Assembly: GCA_903873915.1 (NCBI GenBank)
Contig: CAIQQH010000079.1
Coordinates: 1 to 37,089 of the forward strand
DNA length: 37,089 nucleotides
Direction: 5' to 3'
Origin: an uncultured Flavobacteriia bacterium
Lineage (GTDB): Bacteria > Bacteroidota > Bacteroidia > Flavobacteriales_D > Crocinitomicaceae
The notes under the pieces were generated by a model. It was given only the letters and a program-made list of their open reading frames with translations. It ran no database searches and had not been told where the DNA came from. The first letter of the stretch is position 1. The number at the start of each line of letters is the position of its first letter. Below are positions 30,001-35,029 of the stretch, piece by piece. The position numbers were made by a program, and so were the translations under genes.

Positions 30001-30827
30001 CAGGCTGTTAGTGCTGAGTTTGCACAAAAGTCAATGAGCCCACCACCCCAACTCATGATATAATAACTACTGTAAGTACAGCCATTTGGAAAGGTTACCG
30101 CATAAATCAAGTTATAACTTCCTTGGCCGGATGCCCCCGACCCTGAGTAGTGACCTAAATTGTTGCTCCCCGAAAAAGTTTGACCTGTAAAGCTCGACGT
30201 ATTCGCAGCGCTAGTAGGGAAGGGCCCGTTGAATACTGTAGATGATGAGGTTCCACCATTTGCTATTGTACCATTTCCCCCCCAATAAATTTGTGCTGTT
30301 GTGCCCGCTGGATATTGATTGGTGTTCAACAAGGATATTGCCGGACCCATATTCTGGTTCAAACAGCCGCATCCATTTCCTGACGACGTTTGAAATACGG
30401 TAACCCCATTGGAAGTGTAGGTTTGTGTACAAAGATTTCCCGGGCCAATGGTTGGTATAATCGGTGGAGGACCTGAAACAATTACAGTAACTGTTGCAGG
30501 TTGAAAGATAATGCCATTGTCTGTAATATTTAATGTAACCGTGTAGGTTCCAGGGGTGTTGTATGTTATCGCATGTGGACCAGCGATAGTACTCGTTTGT
30601 CCATTTCCAAATGACCAAGCAAAGGTGGTTGGGCCAGCAAGTGTTGTATTGTTTTGCGTTATGTTCGTAAACAATAGTGTTGATCCTTGGCAGACACTCA
30701 CCACTCCATTTACCGCAGCGGGAGTTGTTGTGAACGATGCAGTTTGCCCAAAGCCAAAAGAACCAATGAATAGAAAGACGATGCTTAGCCAAGCAAATCG
30801 AAGGGAATATTTTTGTAAAACGATCAT
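15081..30827 (-). CDS. Giant 5248-aa repetitive surface protein with T9SS type B (gliding-associated) sorting domain
   Basis: Signal peptide at residues 1-28 (MIVLQKYSLRFAWLSIVFLF, then SFGFGQ). Residues about 30-125 form a PKD domain (FAWSFGNGQTS), followed by about 640 residues of PKD/Ig-like modules. Residues 767-1916 hold 13 repeats of about 83 aa (NAGxDFTKTC...YTLTxTNxxxGC) plus a shorter 14th. Residues 1917-4617 hold 29 repeats of about 93 aa (DPADQVVCN...SIGLAASGTGNI...TPxYxNAGxTCxG...ITVNPTP). Residues 4618-4896 hold three related ICSG units, then three PKD domains (FAWTFGDGNTS; LFWNFGDGETS; YVWDFGDGTSS). The last 100 residues (IPNSFTPNNDGTNDEF, YELRIFDRWGAVVF, VGHVTLLR) are the type B sorting domain. 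Most units carry two Cys, suggesting one disulfide each. It is probably an extended cell-surface adhesin or filament; the ligand is unknown. The frame is intact over 15.7 kb. Confidence 0.92.
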   Translation of the reverse strand: MIVLQKYSLRFAWLSIVFLFIGSFGFGQTASFTTTPAAVNGVVSVCQGSTLLFTNITQNNTTLAGPTTFAWSFGNGQTSTIAGPHAITYNTPGTYTVTLNITDNGIIFQPATVTVIVSGPPPIIPTIGPGNLCTQTYTSNGVTVFQTSSGNGCGCLNQNMGPAISLLNTNQYPAGTTAQIYWGGNGTIANGGTSSSTVFNGPFPTSAANTSSFTGQTFSGSNNLGHYSGSGASGQGSYNLIYAVTFPNGCTYSSYYIMSWGGGLIDFCANSALTACIPFNYQLCFNSQFPGNTYSINWGDNSPPTVFTYPNLPTYPNVVQHSYAASCTGSGIAVPYNITVTATNLCPNSSTTNSQGPFFVSSLPTANFTQTPNLTICQNQSINFTNSSNGGFSVANGNCSNVYDFGWYINNSSNTSGSGYSVTSGTLGNLGNFPVVNGSSSMTVLFSTPGTYTVGVEASNIDCGSDILTKTITVLPLPIVPAQTATICSGSSFTVTPVNNPPTTIVPNGTTYSWVFTDNPNVTGEASGTGSSMTGTLNNLTNVNQVVNYTVTPTAGGCQGPPFNLAVTVVPAIVIPNQTVTICNGATFNVTPVNAPPTTIVPAGSAYTWTPVANPNVTGEVPGTGTSITGSLSTTLTTPLQSVLYNVTASAGATCPSTPFTVTVNLNNITPGIIGINQAVCSGGNPAPFTFTTAPSAPGTLTYQWQSSSSAAGPFSNIAGATTASYDPPANFTVTTYYQVIITSTLSGVACPVTSNIVMVTVNPNPITNAGADFTITCSQNVGGLPIGMTAVAGINYAWTPTTGLSSATVSNPTANPTATTTYTLTGTNATTGCVTTDQVLVTVITNPPPANAGADFTKTCSQNPNGLAIGTATTAGYTYSWSPATGLSSTTVSNPTANPSITTTYTVTVTNTANGCTATDQVVVTVNTSIPFADAGLDFTKTCTQNPTGLPIGMTAVAGVTYAWTPTTGLSAANISNPTANPTTTTTYTLTSTNTASGCTSTDQVLVTVNITVPVANAGPDGIITCTQNPAGFTVGVAAVAGVTYVWSPTTGLANSSNSSTLATPTATTTYTLTSTNTASGCTATDQVVVTVNTTVPIANAGPDFTKTCTQNPTGLQIGVASIAGVTYAWSPATSLTSTTISNPTANPLSTNTYTLTATNTASGCTATDQITVTVDLTVPVANAGPDFTKTCTQFINGGTIGVASVPGVTYAWTPTTALSASNIANPTANPSVTTTYTLTSTNTASGCTATDQVIVTVVTGLPLASAGTDLSITCVTNPTGATIGMTSVAGITYSWTPSTGLSNPTLSNPFAIPTTTTTYTLTATNTATGCVATDDIIVTVNNTLPIAAAGPDFTKTCVTNTAGLAIGMTAVAGISYAWTPSAGLTSTTNSNPTANPTATTTYTLTATNPANGCVATDQILVTVNTTPPIINAGADVTVSCATNPTGTAIGMVASGSTTYTWTPTTGLSSSTVSNPTALPTATTTYTLTGTNPANGCTASDAVIVTVNTLVPTSNAGTDFTKTCVLNPSGLSIGAPSVAGLSYSWSPSSGLNFTNISNPIANPGTTTTYTLTTTNTSSGCSATDQVTVTVNANTPVANAGADFSITCTQNTSGQAIGMSAVAGVTYAWTPTTGLNDPNVSNPTANPSTTTTYNLTATNTADGCTASDQVTVTVVTGLPLANAGLDFTKTCTQNPNGLPIGMVAVAGITYSWGPSAGLTSTSISNPVANPTITSTYTLTATNPTTGCVTTDQIIVTVDIEVPSVNAGADFTKTCAVNAAGLVVGMTPIAGVSYAWTPTTGLSSSAVANPSANPSVTTTYTLTSTDISSGCTATDQVVVTVDAILPAINAGLDQTICAGSPVALTATGGNTYSWSNGYANGQAFTPLSTATYTVTGTNTATGCTNTDQVLVTVNSIPTVANPTDQVVCNNATTSAIAFTGTIPGTIFNWTNSNTGINLSASGSGTILAFAATNSTNAPVVGTVVVTPTYTNAGLTCSGATQDVLITVNPTPTVNAIASQTVCVGSTTSAVNFSSTFNVAGTTYAWTNTNTAINLGATGNTTVPSFATTNTTNSAISGTISVTPSYTNAGTSCVGAPQSFTITVNPIPSLANPADQVICNNASSAAISFTGPVVGTSYAWANSNTAINLPAAGNGNILTFNGTNTSNAPISGTVVITPSYTNAGATCTGATQDVLITVNPTPTVNSIANQAQCVGASTTAINFSSTFNVAGTTYAWTNSNTAINLPATGNGNIAAFTTTNAGSTPITSNISVTPSYSNAGTACSGTPQAFTITVNPIPSVLNPSDQVVCNAASTAAINFSGAVTGTVFNWTNSNSAINLGVSGNGNILSFNGTNTSNAPISGTVVITPSYTNAGVTCTGATQDVLITVNPTPTVNTISSQTVCVGSPTSAINFSSTFNVAGTSYAWTNSNTAINLAASGNGNITAFTSTNAGNTAITGNISVTPSMTNLGVSCAGSPQTFSITVNPIPTVVNPTDQVVCNNAPSAAINFSGAVTGTVFNWTNTNTSINLGATGNGNISSFNATNGTSSPITGTVVITPSYTNAGTTCTGSTQDVLVTVNPTPTVTDPADQTVCNGSQVPATTFTGTGTSYNWINSTPSIGLAANGTGNIAAFTASNLTTNAVVAQVTVTPSYLSGAVTCTGSSNTYSITVNPSPAVQFDQANQTICSGGNSLPVALSSQTPGATITWNLQSVPANITGLNTISGGTSIPAYTLTNSSSVPVTITFLAGAATPGLVNCPGAGSVYTITVNPTPQVNDPLDQVVCNTGATAAVSFTGSASSYTWTNTTTSIGLGAGGTGNIATFTAANTSALPVVSTVTVTPLFANNSVACPGSTQSFTYTINPTPSITPTADLTLCNGSPSGTIAFAGTGTAYNWSNSATSIGLGATGSNTIASFTANNTGTTPVSATVNVTPIYTNAGVTCSGTVDPFIIQVLPTATMTDPSDQVVCNNSSVSAVNFTGTGTGFSWANSAPSIGLALSGNGNIGAFNGLNAGTSAITASVSVTPTYTSNAVSCPGTNQSFNITVNPTPAAVDPADQVICNATPSAQVVLSGTGTTYSWSNSNTAIGLAASGNTTVPVFNGQNNSATPIIGIITITPSFLGSGVTCQGPTQSFSITVNPTPGTSDPLDAVVCNNTLAPAVNFSGTGTSYTWTNNTPSIGIGASGTGNIPTFTATNNSTAPVVATLIVTPDFNGGAVGCTGSSQSFTITVNPTPQVNDLPDQVVCNSSSTATFAFTGTGTAYSWVNTTPSIGLIANGSGNIAAFTATNTGITAVSSTITVTPQYLNAGVTCSGSTQTIGITVNPTPTVTDPADLVVCNGSATSAVNFTGTGTTYTWVNSNPAIGLGASGSGNITTFNAINNGTTPLVATVTVTPNFTGAGINCTGTPQTFTITINPTPTANDPADQVVCNGASTAALTFSGTGTSYSWVNSTTSIGLAASGTGNINAFTALNSSNNPVVATITLTPLSTSAGLTCSGTQQLFTITVNPAPAVQYSIANQTICSQSNSAIVNITSATPGAIITWTATTIPGGVNGLTSTSGGSTIPFFTLNNTGTTPAVIQITASAVTSGQATCPGGGAPYTITVNPTPIVADPNDQVLCNSAPSAAVAFTGTGTSYTWTNSIPGIGLPATGTGNVAAFTAVNSGTSPIAATVTVTPQYLFNTVTCPGPTQNFLITVNPTPTVTPIADLTYCNNSLSSAVNITGTGTGYTWTNSTTSIGLAANGVNTVPAFTTFNAGASPVSGTVTITPIYLNGGVSCPGPLSDYILTVNPTPTVADPVDQVVCNNSATQQVVFSGTGTTYTWTNTTTSVGLGAGGIGNIVAFNALNGNTVPVTANINVTAQYTGGNITCAGQQQAFNITVNPTPTVIDPADQVICNTASSAQVVLSGTGTSYTWSNSTPSIGLAANGNTTVPVFTGQNSGSTPVTGTISITPSYLGSGVTCQGPTQNFLITVNPTPSANDPQDLVVCNNAQTPAINFTGTGTSYTWTNSTPSIGISFSGAGNIPSFTALNNLTSPVIATLTVTPDFTGGAVGCTGTAQTFTITINPTPIVNDLPDQVVCNGASTSALSFTGTGTAYSWVNSAPSIGLSATGTGNIAAFTSINTTTSPVTGIVTVTPQYANAGLTCSGTTQTIGLTVNPTPTMNDPADLVVCNGAPTTPVNFVGTATSYTWTNTNPLIGLAASGTGNITSFNAINTGTTPITSTLTVTPNFAGGTASCPGAPQTFTITINPTPIANDPADQVVCNGASAAAVNFGGTGTSYTWVNSTPSIGLSANGAGNISSFTTTNASVNPVIASITLTPQYANAGLTCSGPTQLFTIAVNPTPVVQDPANVTVCNNVITTPIAFTGTGTYYTWTNDSPIIGLGASGTGSIPSFLAQNSSNSAALTAQLTVTAYFEQSNITCTGNTQTFTISINPTPIVADPTDQIVCNGTSTAAIVFNGTGTSYTWTNTNPAIGVGSGATGNIAAFTGLNASAAQISGQFVVTPVFTSANGVACSGNPQSFSIAVNPSPIVTPIANFTVCNGETINVPLSANITSDFTWYADPNPNVTGDVNFPQPSSTVINTLTNQTTVMQYVTYHVSPVSAPQGCSGNPTTFTVEVVPDVEVTSDPTIEICSGAAVNMILTANVASTFTWIATDNTNVTGETLFAQSGNIISDLLINTTTQNQLIIYSIIPTADPSGCVGAARTIAVIVRPPLSLLNEDTVTICSGEVVDLTLEANVAAGFNWFATNNININGESTTIQTTNLINDLLVNTSNSVQQVDYQAVATSIVNGCASPIFNIVVFVNPLPLVTNGPVAICSGDNVNTPITATLPSSFIWQAQSNGGVTGETTSIQNGSTINDVLVNPSTTAQLVNYSVMATANASGCKGPLFTIPVTVNPLPIIGFDTGSGALCNITPVPFNNTSDPGLDFAWTFGDGNTSILEDPVHSYPAIGTYTVTLTGTNQVTGCVNSFSMDITLSQSPDVDFTVSEPEGCVVFNTVFSDLIAAPGTTLFWNFGDGETSNQPGSVDHQYPDPGCYDVSLTVTNQAGCSITLVQPDIVCAYAIPNADFIVSSDSLPISDPTVQFTNQSIDAFTYVWDFGDGTSSTSTNPVHVYPSEPADYVVTLYAYNELGCYDSMILTITVWEDLLVYIPNSFTPNNDGTNDEFLPVMTSGYDPKSYELRIFDRWGAVVFYSNDPLVGWDGSYPDALEGLITGSSDGYAQDGVYTWKIRFTGLQNEDAYEYVGHVTLLR
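16140..16976 (-). repeat. Three ICSG-type units (about 93 aa each) at the end of the adhesin array
   Basis: Residues 4618-4896 of the giant protein form three units starting near IEICSGAAVN, VTICSGEVVD and VAICSGDNVN. Each contains an aromatic FxWxA core and an N-G-E-T/S turn. They follow a transitional unit (FTVCNGETIN) and lead into three PKD domains. The total of 837 bp is exactly three 279-bp units by my boundaries. Confidence 0.65.
17808..22811 (-). repeat. Nine-unit higher-order duplication, two blocks of exactly 2502 bp
   Basis: Block 1 is 20310-22811 (residues 2673-3506) and block 2 is 17808-20309 (residues 3507-4340), each 834 codons. Both begin with the only 98-aa long-form units (AVQFDQANQTIC and AVQYSIANQTIC), followed by eight 92-aa units in matching order. 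Unit-specific words recur in register: TPTADLTLC/TPIADLTYC, SAQVVLSGTGT twice, VTPDFNGGAVGCTG/VTPDFTGGAVGCTG, and VNDLPDQVVCN twice. Confidence 0.85.
23088..24797 (-). repeat. Two-unit super-repeat, three copies of exactly 570 bp
   Basis: Units alternate between a QTVCVG/QAQCVG form with SSTFNVAGT and a DQVVCN form with a shorter core. The alternating TVN-I units start at 24797, 24227 and 23657, and the next TV-starting unit at 23087, giving three steps of exactly 570 bp (190 codons). This is a separate expansion from the nine-unit duplication that follows it in the protein. Confidence 0.8.
25080..28529 (-). repeat. Array of 13 units of about 83 aa plus one shorter variant (NAGxDFTKTC type)
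   Basis: Residues 767-1916 of the giant protein. Each unit starts with NAGADFTKTC or a variant, has a YxWxPxTGLSxxxxSNPTANP core and ends TTTYTLTxTNxxxGCxxTDQVxVTV. The last unit lacks the KTC segment (INAGLDQTICAGSPVALTAT), is about 12 residues shorter, and marks the change to the second array type. Confidence 0.85.
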
Positions 30828-31063
30828 CTATGGGCAATTTCTGCAGTGAAACCATTCAACAATTTCAACATCTCTATATAGAGCTGCTGTAACTGTTTAA
30901 TCTAGCTAAACCAATTGTTTTCAATGCGCCAATTTAATCCCAATCTTTGTAAAAAACAATTATGTTCACCATGAAACTTTCAACGATAATTTATTCATAA
31001 GTGAGCATTAAGTACTTATGAAGCAATTTTGTGTATATTCGTCTTTAACATTATCACTGCTGA
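30828..31063. promoter_or_regulatory. Divergent control region between the giant surface protein and the porin operon
   Basis: The 236 bp between two divergent start codons contain a perfect 12-bp palindrome, CTCTATATAGAG (30872-30883), on the adhesin side, and an inverted repeat CATAAGT-N11-ACTTATG (30996-31020) about 45 bp before the porin start. Either could be an operator. TATATTCG near 31032 is one base off the TAnnTTTG -7 consensus for the porin gene. All assignments are by position. Confidence 0.35.
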
Positions 31064-32290
31064 ATGGCTAAAAAAACGCTACTATTAATTCTGTTTATCC
31101 CACTTTTTCAAGTTGCTAATGCCCAGGGATTTCAGGTGAATTTTCAAGGACAAAAACAACAAGGAATGGGCTGTGCCGGCTCGGCAAATTACACGGATGG
31201 ATCAAGCCTTTTTTATAATCCAGGGGCTGTGGCCTTCTCCAATGAAAATTCTGTGAATGTTGCATCTACACCTGTTTTTGCAAATGTTTTATATGTGGAT
31301 TCCGCAACTGGAGCAGGGTACAGAACAAATTCTCCCGTAGGAACACCCTTTTCGGCGTATGGGCTATTTCAATTGAAAAAAGATGCTGCTTTAAAATTCG
31401 GTCTTGCTGTGTATACACCCTTCGGCAGTACGGTGCAATATGAGGACAACTGGATTGGGCGTTTTGCGCTGACTCGCCTAAAGTTAATGGCGATTTTTAT
31501 TCAACCAACCTTCTCATATCGGTTTACAGAAAAACTAGGTATGGGCGCAGGCTTTGTCTTTAGTACAGGTGAAGTAAACCTTCAAAAAGATATTCCCGTT
31601 CAAGATTCTCTTGGGAACTTTGCACATGCAGAACTCTCGGGAAAAGCAATGGGATTTGGCTACAATATCGGCATTTCTTACAAAGCTACGGACGCACTGA
31701 CGCTTGGATTAACTTACCGATCCCAAGTGAATATGGCCGTAAATACAGGACAAGCAACGTTCACGGTGCCTTCATCGCTAACAGCAAGTTTTCCAAATGG
31801 AACCTTTTCATCATCTCTGCCACTTCCTGCCGTTGCTACTTTTGCCGTTGCTTATACATTTAGTAAAAAATGGAAGGCAGTCCTCGATGTAAATTATGTG
31901 GGATGGAAGGCATATGACACCTTAGCCTTTGATTATGCAAACAATACAGCTTCTCTAATTGACACAAAGTCGGCTCGGATGTACAAGAATATCATGGCTT
32001 TCCGCGGTGGGGTCGAACATAAAATTATGGACAACCTCGATGTGCGCCTCGGAGGTGGTTATGGTTTCTCCCCAGTTCAAAACGGATACGTGACTCCAGA
32101 AACGCCAGATAAAAATCGTGCTTACTTCACTGCAGGATTGAGTTATCGGATTGGCGCTCATTTTTCCTTCGACGCATCGGTGTACTACACTCAGATCAAG
32201 CGTACTGATAAAAATCTAGAAACTAACCTCAATGGAACGTTCACGACAAAGGCGATCGCTCCAGGATTCTCATTCATTTACACATGGTAA
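31064..32290 (+). CDS. OmpP1/FadL/TodX-family outer membrane porin
   Basis: 408 aa with a signal peptide (MAKKTLLLILFIPLFQVANA, cleavage before QGF, residue 20/21). The mature N-terminus (GFQVNFQGQKQQGMGCAGSA, then SLFYNPGAVAFS with the NPGA hatch motif) is typical of FadL-type channels for hydrophobic substrates. The rest alternates short polar and aromatic beta-strands (LKFGLAVYTPFGS, MGAGFVFSTGEV, ALTLGLTYRSQ, DVRLGGGYGFSP) and ends in a strand with a C-terminal aromatic residue (FSFIYTW). It acts in the outer membrane, passing fatty acids or other hydrophobic compounds inward. It overlaps the next gene by 7 bp, so the two are translationally coupled. Genes for a FadL-type porin followed by an SGNH lipoprotein are, as I recall, a common pair in Bacteroidota. 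Confidence 0.88.
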   Translation: MAKKTLLLILFIPLFQVANAQGFQVNFQGQKQQGMGCAGSANYTDGSSLFYNPGAVAFSNENSVNVASTPVFANVLYVDSATGAGYRTNSPVGTPFSAYGLFQLKKDAALKFGLAVYTPFGSTVQYEDNWIGRFALTRLKLMAIFIQPTFSYRFTEKLGMGAGFVFSTGEVNLQKDIPVQDSLGNFAHAELSGKAMGFGYNIGISYKATDALTLGLTYRSQVNMAVNTGQATFTVPSSLTASFPNGTFSSSLPLPAVATFAVAYTFSKKWKAVLDVNYVGWKAYDTLAFDYANNTASLIDTKSARMYKNIMAFRGGVEHKIMDNLDVRLGGGYGFSPVQNGYVTPETPDKNRAYFTAGLSYRIGAHFSFDASVYYTQIKRTDKNLETNLNGTFTTKAIAPGFSFIYTW

Positions 32291-33597
32291 ACTATAAACT
32301 TTTTACGCTTGCCGCGGTCTCTCTACTCCTCGGATTGGGAGCTTGCAAGCCGTCTTATGAGAGTCCTGAGTTTTCAAAGGGCGAGATCGATCCGACACGT
32401 TTCGTGATGATTGGGGGAATTCATACTTCAGGATACATGGATGACGCCTTGTACCGCGAAGGTCAAGAGAATTCCTTGCCGGCTCTCATCGCTCAACAAT
32501 TGTCCCTCGTGGGTGGCGGAGCTTTTTATCAACCGCTCGTGGCCGAAGGATCTGTTGGCATAAGTTTCTCAGGACTGTCCAAAATGATGTTGGGGTATAA
32601 AACGGATTGCAAAGGGGAAACGTCCCTTTCACCAGTGCGTGTTGCAGGAAACGGAGATGCAAGCATTTGGAATGACAACACCTACAATCCATCGGCACTG
32701 TTTGGAAACTATGGTGTTCCTGGTTTGCTCATGGCCTATGTTTCCAGTCCAGCTTATTCAAACCAGAACAACTATTACAAGCGTATGGCATCGTCTTCAA
32801 CGGGAAGTGTCTTGGATGATGCACTTGCGACAAACCTAACATTTTTCTCTCTTTTCTTAGGGGTGGATGAGGTACTCAAGTATGCAAAGTCCGGGGCAAA
32901 AGACTCCACACTTTTGACGGCGCAAGAATTTGAGGTGTTGTATGCTCCTATTGTCAGTCAAATGATAGCGAATGGAGCGAAAGGTATTCTTGCTACCATT
33001 CCGGATGTGTCAAAAATGCCCTACTTCACGACGATTCCTTACAACGGATTAACCTTGGACGCACCAAATGCCACGACCTTGAATAGCGTGTACAATGCTT
33101 TAGGGTTTTCTTTTCAGGTGGGCGCAAATCCATTTATGATGATTGATCCCAACGCCAATAGCTTTGCTGTACGTCAAATGCTGCCAGGCGAGTGCTTGCT
33201 TTTGAGCGTCCCTTTGGATTCTGTGAAATGCAATCAAATGGGGGTTTTGTTTCCTTTACGCAATGAGTTTGTCTTGACAAACCCAGAGCTTGAGTTCATG
33301 AGAACACGCATTCAAGAATACAACACGGTGATCCGTTCGCTGGCAACACAACACAATCTTGCTGTGGTGGATGTGGACGCATTTGTCTCCAATTTATCCG
33401 ATGGATTTGTGTACAACGGCGTGTCGATGTCCGCAAAATTTGTCTCTGGAGGAGCATATTCCCTCGATGGTGTACAATTCAATCCTCGCGGAAATGCACT
33501 CTTAGCCAACAAGTTTATCCAAGCAATCAACAAGCAATACCATGCGCGAATTCCTGAGCTTAATGCTGGGGCATATAACGCAATTTTATTCCCATAA
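32284..33597 (+). CDS. SGNH/GDSL-family lipoprotein with apparently replaced catalytic residues
   Basis: 437 aa; lipoprotein signal with lipobox LGAC (Cys21). The family is recognised by SGYMDDALYREGQENSLPAL (49-68), LVGGGAFYQPL (75-85), the block III region FFSLFLGVDEVLKYAKSGA (187-205) and the C-terminal SLDGVQFNPRGNALLANKFI (393-412). As I recall the active family forms, these places read GNSLTAGY, WIGNNDVLGYA and SLDGVHPTPRGY. Here the nucleophile Ser is Ile46, the oxyanion Asn region reads GVDE (193-196) and the catalytic His is Gln398; Asp395 remains. The protein is therefore probably not an esterase, but may bind ligand or assist the porin whose gene overlaps its start. It is probably attached to the periplasmic or outer face of the outer membrane. 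The alignment is from memory, so the exact substitutions should be confirmed. Confidence 0.75.
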   Translation: MVNYKLFTLAAVSLLLGLGACKPSYESPEFSKGEIDPTRFVMIGGIHTSGYMDDALYREGQENSLPALIAQQLSLVGGGAFYQPLVAEGSVGISFSGLSKMMLGYKTDCKGETSLSPVRVAGNGDASIWNDNTYNPSALFGNYGVPGLLMAYVSSPAYSNQNNYYKRMASSSTGSVLDDALATNLTFFSLFLGVDEVLKYAKSGAKDSTLLTAQEFEVLYAPIVSQMIANGAKGILATIPDVSKMPYFTTIPYNGLTLDAPNATTLNSVYNALGFSFQVGANPFMMIDPNANSFAVRQMLPGECLLLSVPLDSVKCNQMGVLFPLRNEFVLTNPELEFMRTRIQEYNTVIRSLATQHNLAVVDVDAFVSNLSDGFVYNGVSMSAKFVSGGAYSLDGVQFNPRGNALLANKFIQAINKQYHARIPELNAGAYNAILFP

Positions 33598-33613
33598 TTT
33601 AAATCAAACGTTT

Positions 33614-34924
33614 ATGAAAATTGTTACTTTTTTACTGGGCTGCCTCACAGCCACAACACTTTTGGCACAGCCCTGCGCAACAGGCCGTTATGCAACGGAT
33701 GTGTATCCGAACGTGACGACAACTAGCGACATCACCTTTGGACAGAACAACTCTTGGAGTGGTGCGGCGACAACCTTAAAATTGGATTTTTATTCACCAA
33801 CAGGTGACACAGCGCAAGCCCGGCCCTTGATCATTTGGGTACACGGAGGAAGCTTTATCGGTGGATCGAAAACGGACATTGATGTAGCGACTTTCTCTCA
33901 ACGCTTTGCGAAGAAAGGATATGCCTGTGCAAGCATCGATTACCGTGTGGGCTTTTTTCCTTTTGATTCGGCAAATGCAGTGAAAGCTGTGGTGCGTGCG
34001 GTGCAAGATTTGAAAAGTGCCATTCGCTACTTCTACAAGGATGCCGCAACGGCAAACATGTACAAGATCGACACAAACCACATCTTTATCGGAGGTAGTT
34101 CTGCGGGGGCAATTACAGCCTTGCATGTCGCCTATTTGAATGATGCATGTGAAATCAGCGACTATCTGAATGGTGCTGCGATTCAAGGACTGGGTGGCTT
34201 GGAAGGAACATCTGGAAACCCTGGATATTCTACGAAAGTACACGCAGTGATTAGCGGTTGCGGTGCCTTGGCACGTTACAGCTGGCTTGAGGCGGGTGAC
34301 ATTCCATTGTGCTCCGTGCATGGAACGAATGATGGTACTGTTTTGTACAACCGCGGTGTCGTAAACCCAGGAGTTCCATTGATGTATTTGGACGGTAGCC
34401 GCATGTTGCACGAACGTGCTTGTGCAGTTGGAGTTGAGAATCAGTTTTATACCTTCCCGAATGCGCCGCACGTGCCTTATGCCGGTACTTCAGCAGCAGC
34501 GATTGCGTACATGGATACAACAGTAAACTTTGTGCGTGACTTCTTAGTGAAGCAACTGGGCTGCACTGATGCACCACTTCAACCAGAAAATGCACGTCAG
34601 CAGGCCGTGAACTTGTATGCCATAAACTACTGCGACGGTTCTCCAGTAAATGAAGTGTGCACAACATCAGGAGTAGACGCCTTGGCAGTGGAACAATTGA
34701 GCATCTATCCAAACCCATCAAGCGAGTCGATGACGATTTCTTGGGAAGGCAACGAGTCAATGAAAATTGAGTTGTTCGATTTCTCAGGGCGTCGCTTGAA
34801 TCAAATGAATGTCAATGGAACGCAATGTCAATTGTCACGAAATGGTGTGAATAACGGAACCTATTTGTTGATTTTCACCACAGCAAGGGGTGAGCAATTC
34901 AGCCGAACGATTTTGTTCAACTAA
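33614..34924 (+). CDS. T9SS-secreted alpha/beta hydrolase (esterase/lipase-like)
   Basis: 436 aa from ATG 33614, chosen because it starts a signal peptide (MKIVTFLLGCLTATTLLAQP); an in-frame ATG at 33542 lies inside the preceding gene. The catalytic parts of a carboxylesterase-type alpha/beta hydrolase are complete: oxyanion HGG (77-79), nucleophile elbow GSSAG with Ser163, acid Asp240 in HGTNDGTV and His286 in NAPHVPY. From about residue 362 (LSIYPNPSSESMTISW) to FSRTILFN at the end is a type A T9SS sorting domain, so the enzyme is exported to the cell surface or medium. It starts 16 bp after the SGNH-like lipoprotein gene and ends the operon at a strong terminator. It probably cleaves ester substrates whose hydrophobic products could enter through the porin (inference). 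Confidence 0.87.
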   Translation: MKIVTFLLGCLTATTLLAQPCATGRYATDVYPNVTTTSDITFGQNNSWSGAATTLKLDFYSPTGDTAQARPLIIWVHGGSFIGGSKTDIDVATFSQRFAKKGYACASIDYRVGFFPFDSANAVKAVVRAVQDLKSAIRYFYKDAATANMYKIDTNHIFIGGSSAGAITALHVAYLNDACEISDYLNGAAIQGLGGLEGTSGNPGYSTKVHAVISGCGALARYSWLEAGDIPLCSVHGTNDGTVLYNRGVVNPGVPLMYLDGSRMLHERACAVGVENQFYTFPNAPHVPYAGTSAAAIAYMDTTVNFVRDFLVKQLGCTDAPLQPENARQQAVNLYAINYCDGSPVNEVCTTSGVDALAVEQLSIYPNPSSESMTISWEGNESMKIELFDFSGRRLNQMNVNGTQCQLSRNGVNNGTYLLIFTTARGEQFSRTILFN

Positions 34925-34942
34925 GCTGAACCTAAAGAAATT

Positions 34943-34976
34943 AAAAAACCCTCGCCAAATCTGGTGAGGGTTTTTT
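34943..34976. terminator. Strong bidirectional intrinsic terminator after the porin/hydrolase operon
   Basis: AAAAAACCCTCGCC (34943-34956) pairs with GGTGAGGGTTTTTT (34963-34976) over 14 positions (one G-T wobble) around a 6-nt loop, ending in six Ts on the plus strand and, by symmetry, six Ts on the minus strand. It serves the plus-strand operon and probably also the minus-strand bacilliredoxin gene that ends at 35102. Confidence 0.9.
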
Positions 34977-35029
34977 GTTGGAATGAATTCTTAATTCTTT
35001 ACTTCGAGAATGCTAGCGCACCTCACGTG

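Noticed and set aside
15081-30827. Regular repeats suggesting a CRISPR array or satellite DNA
   Set aside because: The repeats lie inside one intact reading frame, units are about 250-290 bp, diverged in codon positions, and there are no short constant repeats with unique spacers.
15171-30849. Many plus-strand reading frames of 60-150 codons opposite the giant gene
   Set aside because: They arise because the repeated minus-strand sequence leaves the same antisense frame open in many units. They have no start context, family resemblance or own promoters.
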